Source: an uncultured Clostridia bacterium
GTDB lineage: Bacteria; Bacillota; Clostridia; TANB77; CAG-508
NCBI GenBank assembly: GCA_947631315.1
Contig: CANRLA010000002.1
Coordinates: forward strand, 1 to 36,023
Direction of reading: 5' to 3'
Length of the DNA stretch: 36,023 nucleotides
How positions within the stretch are numbered: position 1 is the stretch's first letter; each line of letters starts with the position of its first letter. The position numbers and the translations under genes are program-made. Below the pieces are notes generated by a model. That model worked only from the letters and a program-made list of their open reading frames with translations, did no database searches and was not told the origin of the DNA. Shown here one piece after another: positions 1-8,173 of this stretch.

Positions 1-32
1 TCCACAATTTCTTGCGACTCTAATAAAATTTG

Positions 33-77
33 TGGTTGCGGGGGTAAGACTCGAACTTACGACCTTCGGGTTATGAG
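33..77 (-). tRNA. 3' half of an initiator tRNA-fMet gene (truncated; probable attachment-site scar)
   Basis: Read on the minus strand this segment starts with the anticodon loop CTCATAA (anticodon CAT) and continues with the 3' anticodon stem CCCGA, the variable loop AGGTC, a T arm with paired GTAAG/CTTAC around TTCGAGT, and an acceptor strand ending CCCCGCAACCA. The acceptor end and CCC stem are those of bacterial initiator tRNA. Upstream of the anticodon loop (beyond position 77) homology stops abruptly, with no D arm or 5' acceptor strand. Tyrosine-recombinase elements that insert into a tRNA 3' end leave exactly such a partial copy at one end. By that geometry the element would lie to the right, towards the defence island, with the intact tRNA at its far end. 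I found neither an intact copy nor an integrase in the window. Confidence 0.75.
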
Positions 78-332
78 TATAAATATCGTATCTCATTCCT
101 ACATTATCCATTTTTTGTTTTCTAAATCAATAAATTATAAGGTATTTCTTTTTTTATTTTTTAGATAAACCCTTGTCCAAAAAAATTTTAAATTTGGTTG
201 CCTTTAGTCTATTAATTCTAATTTTTTTCATTATTTCACCTTTAAATGGATTAAATGTTACTCATTCTTTTATATATTTTGAGCAGAAAAGTTTTATTTT
301 TATATAAGAATAATTATAATCTTTTTCGTTTT
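78..332. other. AT-rich intergenic stretch with one doubtful 25-codon ORF
   Basis: This is very AT-rich sequence between the tRNA fragment and the decayed small gene. The only coding candidate is a 25-codon frame on the minus strand (154-231) preceded by an AAAGGTG ribosome-binding-like site. It encodes a lysine-rich peptide I do not recognise. No integrase remnant, terminator or further RNA gene is visible. Confidence 0.35.
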
Positions 333-499
333 TTAATTTAATAACTCTTTACATATGATATGTTCTTTTGAAGATTCTTCTTTTTTCTCTATTAGAACAA
401 CTGCTTTTTCTTCAATATCATATAGAAAAGAGCTATCTATTTTATATTTTTTTAATTTTCATTGTATATAGCTTTTACTATAGTATCAATAAATTTCAT
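333..499 (-). pseudogene. small decayed gene coupled to the Dam-type methyltransferase (about 55 codons, one -1 break)
   Basis: An ATG at 499 overlaps the TAA stop of the methyltransferase by one base (TAATG), a layout typical of translational coupling. The first frame reads MKFIDTIVKAIYNEN and then stops. If one base is restored in the A-run near position 455, reading continues as a lysine- and glutamate-rich tail ending at the TAA at 333-335. The whole would be about 55 residues. The break sits in an A-run, unlike the CGG breaks elsewhere in the window, so either decay or a homopolymer error could cause it. I do not recognise a family. Confidence 0.4.
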
Positions 500-1381
500 T
501 ATTTAATTTCATAATTTGAAAACACTAATTCAGTTGATTTAAAAATTTTTTTTGGATTTATTGTTCTAATCAATTCTCCCATCTCATATTTATAAAATTT
601 TGTACCATATATATAATCTGATCTTTTGGAGTCTATCATAGAAATACTAATTTTTGATTCTTTCAGTTCATTTAGAATATTAGCAAATTTTTCATGATTG
701 AAAAGATATTTAGTATATAATAGTGGTCTTTGATCAATATTGTTATCTTCTGGCAAATATGGTGGATCACAATAAATATAAGAATTATTTAATATTTTTT
801 CTTCTTTTAATTTTTCAAATAACTCTGTATACTTTAAATTATAAAATTCTACATTTTGAATTAATTTAGAAATTTCTCTCAAAAAATCATTGTCAAAGCA
901 TATTTGTTCCTTTTTTCCAAAAGGAACATTAAATTTCCCATTTAAATTTTCTCTATATACTCCATTAAAACCTGCTTTCATTAAAAACAAAAAGTAAACT
1001 ACATTTATTTTTGCTTTTTGGCAATTAAATTCTTCTCTTATTTGATAATAATATTCTTGCTTTTTAGCTAAACTATCATAATTATTATATTTTTTTTCAA
1101 TCTTGTTAATGTTCTTTACTATAAATTCAACATCATTTTTTAATAATAAATAAAAATTTATTATATTTTCATTTAAGTCATTAACGACTATTCTTTTATA
1201 ATTAAAACATTCTATGTTATTTAATAAATTAATCATTACAACTCCGAGAGCCTAGAAAAGGTTCTACATAAATTTCCTTTTGTTTATCAAATATATTTAA
1301 TAATTCATTTAATAATTTCTTTTTAGAACCTGCCCATCTAAATGGAGCAGAAATAACTTTATCTTTCATTTGTAAATTCAT
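499..1381 (-). CDS. Dam-type N6-adenine DNA methyltransferase (D12 class), interrupted by a +1 frame break at CGG
   Basis: The joined product is 293 residues and would transfer a methyl group from S-adenosylmethionine to adenine N6 in DNA. The first 45 codons (1381-1247) encode the N-terminal RWAGSKKKLL and YVEPFLGS. The frame then meets CGG and would stop five codons later. Dropping the C at 1246 gives GGA GTT GTA, which completes the SAM-binding motif as EPFLGSG and leads into the second frame (1245-499). That frame carries the catalytic DPPY motif and the family's C-terminal region. The start is immediately after the upstream NERD-helicase stop (TAA ATG). It is the last large gene of the island and could mark host DNA as self. 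Without the frame change the downstream part lacks motif I and would be inactive. Confidence 0.8.
1244..1246 (-). other. CGG frame-break site 1 (Dam-type gene)
   Basis: Minus-strand context is GGC TCT CGG AGT. Skipping C1246 gives GGC TCT GGA GTT, restoring the Gly-Ser-Gly of the FxGxG SAM-binding motif. The zero frame ends at TAA five codons on. Confidence 0.75.
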
Positions 1382-2971
1382 TTAATTTCTATCCTTTATT
1401 TCTATATCATATAAATAAAATCTTGCTCTTGTAAGTCCTACATATTTAAAATTATATTCTGAATTTTCATTATGCAAATATAAAACTATATTTGACTCAA
1501 GACCTTTATATTCAGATACTTTAAATATTCCTATAAAATCATCATTTTTATAGTTAACTTCATTTTTGTTTTTAAAATCAAAACCTTCTCTCATTATCTC
1601 ATCATAAATTTCATCATCAATAATTATGTTTATAAAACACTTTGGTACTTTATCTCTATAAATAAGATTTGATATAGCATTATTAATAAATCTAATAGCT
1701 TGATTTTTATTATTTAAACTACTCATAATAGGATCAGGACCATCTATTTGATTAGAAAATGATGTTTCTCCTAATGCAGTTCTATTTTTTGCCCAGTCAT
1801 ATATGTTTTTAGTATTTCTTAAATTTTCTGTTAATACATAAGGTTTAGATTCAATAATAAAATTATTTAAAACATCTTCTAAATTATTATTATATAAATT
1901 TTGTTCATCATCATAAAATACATAAAACTCACTTGACTTATCATCATATAATAAAGTCCTTATAAAAATTGCCTCATCTGGTGAAAAATCTTGTGCTTCA
2001 TCAATAATAATAATTCCATATTTTTTTACCTTAGATACATCAATTTTATTTATATCTTTTTCACCAATTTGGTCTAATAATTCATCAAAACAAATAATAG
2101 ATAAATTACTATTTTCTATATTACTAACTTGTCTAAAATATTCTGCTAAGTACTTACTTTTACTTAATAATAGCGTTTCTCTTCTTTCAATTAAAGCTTT
2201 TTTTGAAGCTATCTTATATGCAATCCAGGACTTTCCAGTTCCAGCAGCACCTTTCATAGCAAATACTTTGTAATTTTTTAATAAATTAATTATATTGTCT
2301 TGCACTTCATTAATCTTTTCTAATTCATTATTTTTATACTCAATCAATGCTCCTTTAGATGCTTCAATTGCATACACTCTCTTTAGCATATCACATAGTT
2401 TTTTTCTTGATTCTGAGGTAAATAAGTCTTCAATATACGAATTATGGTTTTCCCAATATAAAAATGCTTGTTTAACACATCTTTCTAAATTATTATCCAT
2501 ATCATTTACATCTATTGTTATATCTTTTACTTGATTAAAATTTACTTCAACATCTTCTTTCATTTCATACATAGGAAACGCAGACATAAATCCATATACA
2601 CCTTTATAATCAATATTATATGTAGTTTCATATAAGTCCAAGAAATATCTCATACTTTTTTCTGCCTGCTGAAAAGCAGAGATATCTTTTATTATAGTAT
2701 CTCCATTTGAATTATAAACTATATATTTATCATTTTCATGAACATATTTAATTCCACCTTTTACTTCAACACATAAAAAACCCTTTTCTCTATCCACAAT
2801 TATAAAATCTGCTTCTGAATTTATCCTTTTACCAGTTTGATTCTTAGAATACCACGTAACAGAATAAAAAACTTCATAATTATCAGACAATTGATTTTTT
2901 AATGCATAATATAACTTTTCTTCTGAAAGAGTATTAAACTTGAATACAAATTTAGGATGCATTATTGCCAT
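1382..2971 (-). CDS. NERD-domain nuclease fused to an SF1 helicase
   Basis: This 529-residue protein has an N-terminal NERD (nuclease-related) domain, a PD-(D/E)xK-like fold. It is visible as EADFIIVD and CVEVKGG, giving acidic residues near 55 and 69 and a lysine at 71. A superfamily 1 helicase follows, with Walker A GAAGTGKS at 241-248, DEAQD at 324-328, an ENLRN motif and a C-terminal YVGLTRAR motif. It starts two bases after the drmB-like stop, with GGGAGG as ribosome binding site, so it belongs to the same transcript. In canonical DISARM the nuclease-like partner is DrmC, a phospholipase D family protein. None is present here, so this protein may supply the nuclease activity; that role is inference. 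It could also be an accessory unwinding nuclease. Confidence 0.8.
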   Translation of the reverse strand: MAIMHPKFVFKFNTLSEEKLYYALKNQLSDNYEVFYSVTWYSKNQTGKRINSEADFIIVDREKGFLCVEVKGGIKYVHENDKYIVYNSNGDTIIKDISAFQQAEKSMRYFLDLYETTYNIDYKGVYGFMSAFPMYEMKEDVEVNFNQVKDITIDVNDMDNNLERCVKQAFLYWENHNSYIEDLFTSESRKKLCDMLKRVYAIEASKGALIEYKNNELEKINEVQDNIINLLKNYKVFAMKGAAGTGKSWIAYKIASKKALIERRETLLLSKSKYLAEYFRQVSNIENSNLSIICFDELLDQIGEKDINKIDVSKVKKYGIIIIDEAQDFSPDEAIFIRTLLYDDKSSEFYVFYDDEQNLYNNNLEDVLNNFIIESKPYVLTENLRNTKNIYDWAKNRTALGETSFSNQIDGPDPIMSSLNNKNQAIRFINNAISNLIYRDKVPKCFINIIIDDEIYDEIMREGFDFKNKNEVNYKNDDFIGIFKVSEYKGLESNIVLYLHNENSEYNFKYVGLTRARFYLYDIEIKDRN

Positions 2972-2972
2972 A

Positions 2973-4814
2973 TTAAACTTCCTCCCAAAAATTCAAAATA
3001 TTAGTTTTCCCGTCAGATGATTTATACCCATACAAATATCTCCTACTTAAGTCTTTATTAAAATGTTCACATGCTACTTCATCTAGATATGTGCATACAC
3101 AACAACTTCCATTCGTAGTATTCATACATAAAGGATCAAAAGCACATATTTCATTATCTTTATAAACATCTTTTAAAATTTTATGCAAATCTTTTTCAAA
3201 AGATTGTGTTAAAGCTCCTAAAACAGCTCCTTCATTTGATTTACAATATATAAAAATTGAACATGCATTTAAAAAAATAATTTCGCTTAAAGAACTTTTG
3301 TCCATTCCACAGTATTTACTTAAAGTATTAATAAACATATGCGAAATAGTATGTAATATATTATATATGCTTTTAGTATATAAATTTGTAATATTTCCAT
3401 TTTCTATATCAATTTCTTCAAATTTTTTTATCAAATGTGAATCAACATACGTTTTTTCTAGAAACCATTTACTTAATTCTTCATCACTTAAATCTTTAAA
3501 TATATATTGTTTATATGTATTTTTTAAGTATTCATATATTGCTCTTTTATCTATATCAATTATTATTCCTTCTGTCTTTTCTCTTATATTATAAAAAGCT
3601 GGCACTCCCATATTATGACTGTGAAATGCTTTTAATATTAAAGGTTCTTGCTTATCAGTTCTCATTTCATCTACATCTTGATATTTTCTAGTATATCCAT
3701 AGGCTGTATTTATTATTTCAATATCTGATACTGAGGCAATTTCTTTTATCTTTAATTTATTAATTATATCATATACTTCTTTTTCATCATTAATCTGATT
3801 TTTATCTTTAAGAAATTCTATAGTTTTAATATGGCTAGATATTATTTTTTCTTTAATAGTATTATATTCTAGTAATCTATATAAAACATCTTCATCAGAG
3901 TTGTTTTTTATACTATCATTTTTTATTATTTCGTCTAATAATTCAAAAATATCATCATTATTTTTTTCTTCAACTTTATAATCATTATTAATAATTTTTT
4001 TTGATCTCTCTTTAAATTCAGCTTGACTTATTTTTTCAACATATCTATCTATTATCAATTCTCTTCCTTCGTCTATACTACATAATTTTGCTTCTTCATT
4101 TTCTGTAAGCTTAATAGTAGTTATAATTCTAGGATAAAATACTTTAGGATCAGTTGCATTTACTAAGGTGCATGTATTCCCACATTTACATCTTTTATTT
4201 TTTATTTTTATTATGTTACCTTTTTTATTAACAAAACCATCCTTAATGTGAGCAAAATATTTCATTTCATTTGTGTCTACTTGGTATTCATCAAAGGAAT
4301 AAATTTCACCACAAGAGCATATCCATACACGGTTATATTGATTCATTGCTTTGCCTTTTCCATTACAGTCACAACGCATATTAATAATATCTTGACTATC
4401 AACATATTTTTTATCATTAAGTTTTATAAATTTTATATTACCGCATTGTGGGCAATAAAATAATCTAGGAAAAATATAACCGTAAATTTGAGTTCCTTCT
4501 ATTTGAGGATCGATTTCAAGAAATTTTACTCTTTCTCTATATTCTGGATTACTCACTAAATTTTTTAATTCGCTATCTATATCAACCTTATCATTGTTTT
4601 CACTATAAAAATTTGTTAAATCAGGTATTATTTGACTAATTATTTTAGGATAATATATATCATTTTTATTTATTTCTCTTGATTTCCAATAACCAATTTT
4701 TAATATTTTCTTATCCGCATTTTTACTGAAACTTGAGTCACTTGCACTACTTGTATAAGTTATACAACTTCCAGGAAGTGCACTGTATAAAGATTGACTT
4801 TCACTTCTCTTCAT
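2973..4814 (-). CDS. drmB: DISARM protein DrmB (DUF1998 family)
   Basis: The 613-residue product is recognised by a DUF1998-type C-terminus with clustered cysteines (GSCCVC, then VACEH about ten residues later) and by zinc-ribbon-like cysteine pairs in the first third (CPQC at about 121, CDC at 148, CSC at 166, CKC at 209). DrmB forms a complex with the helicase DrmA in DISARM anti-phage systems. I chose the ATG at 4814 because GGAGG lies eight bases upstream; an earlier ATG at 4862 lacks such a site. The gene overlaps the 3' end of drmA by 14 bases, which suggests coupled translation and matches the drmA-drmB pairing seen in DISARM loci. Confidence 0.85.
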   Translation of the reverse strand: MKRSESQSLYSALPGSCITYTSSASDSSFSKNADKKILKIGYWKSREINKNDIYYPKIISQIIPDLTNFYSENNDKVDIDSELKNLVSNPEYRERVKFLEIDPQIEGTQIYGYIFPRLFYCPQCGNIKFIKLNDKKYVDSQDIINMRCDCNGKGKAMNQYNRVWICSCGEIYSFDEYQVDTNEMKYFAHIKDGFVNKKGNIIKIKNKRCKCGNTCTLVNATDPKVFYPRIITTIKLTENEEAKLCSIDEGRELIIDRYVEKISQAEFKERSKKIINNDYKVEEKNNDDIFELLDEIIKNDSIKNNSDEDVLYRLLEYNTIKEKIISSHIKTIEFLKDKNQINDEKEVYDIINKLKIKEIASVSDIEIINTAYGYTRKYQDVDEMRTDKQEPLILKAFHSHNMGVPAFYNIREKTEGIIIDIDKRAIYEYLKNTYKQYIFKDLSDEELSKWFLEKTYVDSHLIKKFEEIDIENGNITNLYTKSIYNILHTISHMFINTLSKYCGMDKSSLSEIIFLNACSIFIYCKSNEGAVLGALTQSFEKDLHKILKDVYKDNEICAFDPLCMNTTNGSCCVCTYLDEVACEHFNKDLSRRYLYGYKSSDGKTNILNFWEEV

Positions 4815-7800
4815 TTTCACTACCTCCAAACTGTAATCCAATATCATAATTAATATCAACATCTCTTAAACTTGTCATTGCACTAAATCCATATTCAGTA
4901 AATTCCTTTATATGACTTTTTAATTGTTTATTTACAGTATTGTATGTATTAAGACTTTTATGTAGTCTTACAATTGTATTTATAAGTTCTTCGCTTAAAC
5001 CTTTTTTAAATTTAGCATGAACAGAATTGCTAATATCTATTTCTCTGCAATTATATATATCGTAAAGCTTATCTAAAAAATCTGAAATATTTTCTTTTCT
5101 AGCACTACCATTATGAAAGAAAAAGGAATCTACTTTTCCTAGTGTTTCATACTTTTCACCATCTCTTACACTATAGTAATGTTTTAATAAGCTTATAAAT
5201 ATACCTGGAAATGTTCTATGCATAGCTATCGTTGATTTAGAATTTAATCTTGTCTCATCAATTAAATAATCCTTATAATTATGCATCATATTAAAATATT
5301 TTAAAAATGATACGTCCCTATTTCTTGCAAGTCTAATTATATCAATTACCAGTCCAGTATATGCTCTTCCAACTCTAGAGTAAGATTGAATATATTCTGC
5401 GGTATTACTGGGAATTCCATAGAAAAAAATATTATTAAAATCTTTGGAATCTACTCCATGTGAAATAGTACTAGTTGCTAATATTAGATTATCCGCTTCC
5501 ATTTTATTTCTGTTACTTGTCATTGAATTTAAAGCTTCTTTTATTTGTGAGAAATCTTCATCACCTGTCATTCTTACAATATTGAAATTTGCATCTAGAG
5601 TATCTTTCATTCTTCCATAGTTTGCTTGTTGTTCAAAAGTATTTCTTAATTTATTATTATCATTTTTGGATCTAAAATAGATAATAGAAGTCCAATAATA
5701 AAAAATCATTTTTTTAAATTCTTCATCTGTCATTTCATATTTTGATGAATACTTATTCGGATTAGTATACATTTCATAAAGAAGCAATCTTAAAGTCGAT
5801 ACTGCATATTCAATTCTTGCATTAATTGAATCTCCAAAAGGAGCAAATCCAACAATTATTCTTGTTATATCATCTTCCGATAATTTTGAATAAAAATTTT
5901 CTCCACTTGAGTATGTACTTGGAGATGGGAATATTCTGCAATCTTTATTATATAATTCCTTAACCAAATAATCTGCTCCTGATATTGTTGCTGTAGCACC
6001 AATATATTTAACTTTTTTTCTATGTTTTTCATCAATCAAATTACTCATATAATAATTTAATAATGATTCATAATGAGAAGAAAATACACCTAAACTTTCT
6101 TTTAATAGATGCACCTCATCTTGTATAAATAAAGTTGGAGCTAAAGAAGGTTTTTGATTTTTATAAATATCTTCCATTTGATCTTGAATATTGCAAGTAC
6201 ATCTTGAATTGTGTGAAAATCCATGTGTTGCACATCTATATCTCGATCCACCCAAAATATTTCTAAATCCGTCATTCAGACTTATAGTCGCTAATTTATC
6301 AACTGTACTTATTAAAACTGTTGGAAGGAATCTATAAATTTCATTATCAACAATATATAATGGTAACACATTACCACATTTAGTGCATTTATGTTCTAGT
6401 ACTTTGTCTGTAACATTATATATTACATCAATTTTTTCACCACATTCAGGACATTTGTCTACTAATATATATTCTTTTTTATGTTCATATTTAGCAATTT
6501 TATCTTCTTTTATAACATTAGGTGTATTACTTGAACCAACAAAATATCCTAAAGTAAATATAGGTTTATCTTTTATTTCCTCTGTTTCTCTTAATATCTT
6601 ATTTGCTCTTAATATAACTTCTAATGTTCTTTCTAATTGTTGTATTGATAATAGACGCAATGGATACTTAATTATAGTATTTACTCCATAATTCTTACCT
6701 ATAAATCTATCATAAAAAGCAGATAAAATAACTGTTCCCAAAAAGGCTTCTGTTTTTCCACCACCAGTTGGAAAATATATGATTTCTGCTACACTATAGT
6801 CTTTATAATTGTAAATTTCTGATTCTAAATAATCTTTATTTTCATTATATACAATGTCTGAAATCATAGAAGTTATAAATACTATTTGAAATAATCTCCA
6901 ACTAGGGAATTTTTCTTCAAACGTTTTATTCATACATATAAATGCTTTTTTCATAGATTCAAATTCTGGATCTTCCAAAATTTGAATTCCCATTTCAAAT
7001 CTTCGTATTTCTTGCTTAAATTTCCTTAAATCATCTCTATAATCATTATCATCTATATTTTGTGAACCAATTGCTTCATAATAATCATTCATTCCTTTAA
7101 GAATAATTTTTAGGTTTTCTATTGGATTTTGTTGTAAATTTTTTAAATTTGTATTATCAGCATATTCATTTTTTGTAATTAATCTTTTTTCAATAAATTG
7201 TGGCACATTTTTAGTTACAATTTTTCCATTTTCGTATTCTGCTGATAGCCATTCGCCTTTAGTAACTACTTTAGAATTTACTTTATATGATTTTTCAAAA
7301 TTGTCTAACTCAATTTCTTCAAATTCCGCTCCATTTCTAGGTTCTATCTGAAGTCCAACATTAAATAATGCTGTAGCATACTTCTTATTTTCAAAATCAT
7401 TAGCGTTATAGTCTTGTCCCTTTTCTGTAATATTTTCTAATACTACTGTAACCACGCTTTTACTTTTTTCGTTACTATTTTTACATTCTAAATATGCACT
7501 AAACTTCCATTTTGGGTTTGAATGCATAATTTGATTATCAGTATCTCCTAAATGAGTTTTTATATATTTTTCAAATTTTTCTTTAGAGCTTAAAATACTC
7601 TTTTGGATGTCTCTAGTATCATAAAAGACAGAATCACCAAAATCTAAATTTTGAATTGCACTATTTAGTCTATCAGAAATATCTATTTTACCATTTTCCA
7701 ACAAATCTTTTTTTGATATTACAATATTATTCCATATATTATTAATAGATACTTTTTTATATTTTAAAATAAATTGAGTATTTTCATAATTATCACTATT

Positions 7801-8172
7801 CTCAACTTCTTCTTGAGGCTCTAAGTCATCAAACTTTCTTTTTTCTCTTTCTATTTCTTGTTTTTCAAAATATTCTTTTTGTTCTTCATAAGTAGGTAAT
7901 ACATTATAATATAAATTACCACTAAAATCTATTTTAAAATCTCCAGTAATATCATTGTTAATAAAGAACTGCACTTTAACAATTGGAATACTTGTATATC
8001 TAGTTGCTTCATCATTCTTTATATTTGAGTCTAATATTCCTATCACAATTTTTTCAGTTGGTCTCATATTATATATATAATCGCTATTTTCGCCTTCACC
8101 ACTTAACTCTTTTAAGTATTTCTCTGTTAAATCTTTACAAAAATCTTGGTACTTTTGTTTTTCTTTATCCAT
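4801..8172 (-). CDS. drmA: DISARM helicase DrmA
   Basis: This is a large (1123-residue) superfamily 2-like ATPase. The N-terminal about 450 residues have no motif I recognise. The motor follows, with Walker A PTGGGKT at 468-474, DEVH at 685-688, GATATISG near 725 and the arginine-finger motif QSYSRVGRAY near 930. A zinc-ribbon-like insert (CPEC at 574-577, CTKC at 596-599) sits between Walker A and the DEVH box. This size, the DEVH motor and an adjacent DUF1998 gene define the DISARM core. In DISARM, DrmAB is thought to load on incoming DNA and block phage replication. The start has AGGAG seven bases upstream and follows the preceding helicase stop by one base. Confidence 0.85.
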   Translation of the reverse strand: MDKEKQKYQDFCKDLTEKYLKELSGEGENSDYIYNMRPTEKIVIGILDSNIKNDEATRYTSIPIVKVQFFINNDITGDFKIDFSGNLYYNVLPTYEEQKEYFEKQEIEREKRKFDDLEPQEEVENSDNYENTQFILKYKKVSINNIWNNIVISKKDLLENGKIDISDRLNSAIQNLDFGDSVFYDTRDIQKSILSSKEKFEKYIKTHLGDTDNQIMHSNPKWKFSAYLECKNSNEKSKSVVTVVLENITEKGQDYNANDFENKKYATALFNVGLQIEPRNGAEFEEIELDNFEKSYKVNSKVVTKGEWLSAEYENGKIVTKNVPQFIEKRLITKNEYADNTNLKNLQQNPIENLKIILKGMNDYYEAIGSQNIDDNDYRDDLRKFKQEIRRFEMGIQILEDPEFESMKKAFICMNKTFEEKFPSWRLFQIVFITSMISDIVYNENKDYLESEIYNYKDYSVAEIIYFPTGGGKTEAFLGTVILSAFYDRFIGKNYGVNTIIKYPLRLLSIQQLERTLEVILRANKILRETEEIKDKPIFTLGYFVGSSNTPNVIKEDKIAKYEHKKEYILVDKCPECGEKIDVIYNVTDKVLEHKCTKCGNVLPLYIVDNEIYRFLPTVLISTVDKLATISLNDGFRNILGGSRYRCATHGFSHNSRCTCNIQDQMEDIYKNQKPSLAPTLFIQDEVHLLKESLGVFSSHYESLLNYYMSNLIDEKHRKKVKYIGATATISGADYLVKELYNKDCRIFPSPSTYSSGENFYSKLSEDDITRIIVGFAPFGDSINARIEYAVSTLRLLLYEMYTNPNKYSSKYEMTDEEFKKMIFYYWTSIIYFRSKNDNNKLRNTFEQQANYGRMKDTLDANFNIVRMTGDEDFSQIKEALNSMTSNRNKMEADNLILATSTISHGVDSKDFNNIFFYGIPSNTAEYIQSYSRVGRAYTGLVIDIIRLARNRDVSFLKYFNMMHNYKDYLIDETRLNSKSTIAMHRTFPGIFISLLKHYYSVRDGEKYETLGKVDSFFFHNGSARKENISDFLDKLYDIYNCREIDISNSVHAKFKKGLSEELINTIVRLHKSLNTYNTVNKQLKSHIKEFTEYGFSAMTSLRDVDINYDIGLQFGGSENEEK

Positions 8173-8173
8173 T

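Noticed and set aside
1..32. Integrase gene near the tRNA fragment
   Set aside because: No open frame or integrase motif is visible between the fragment and the methyltransferase, and the bases to its left are too few to judge.
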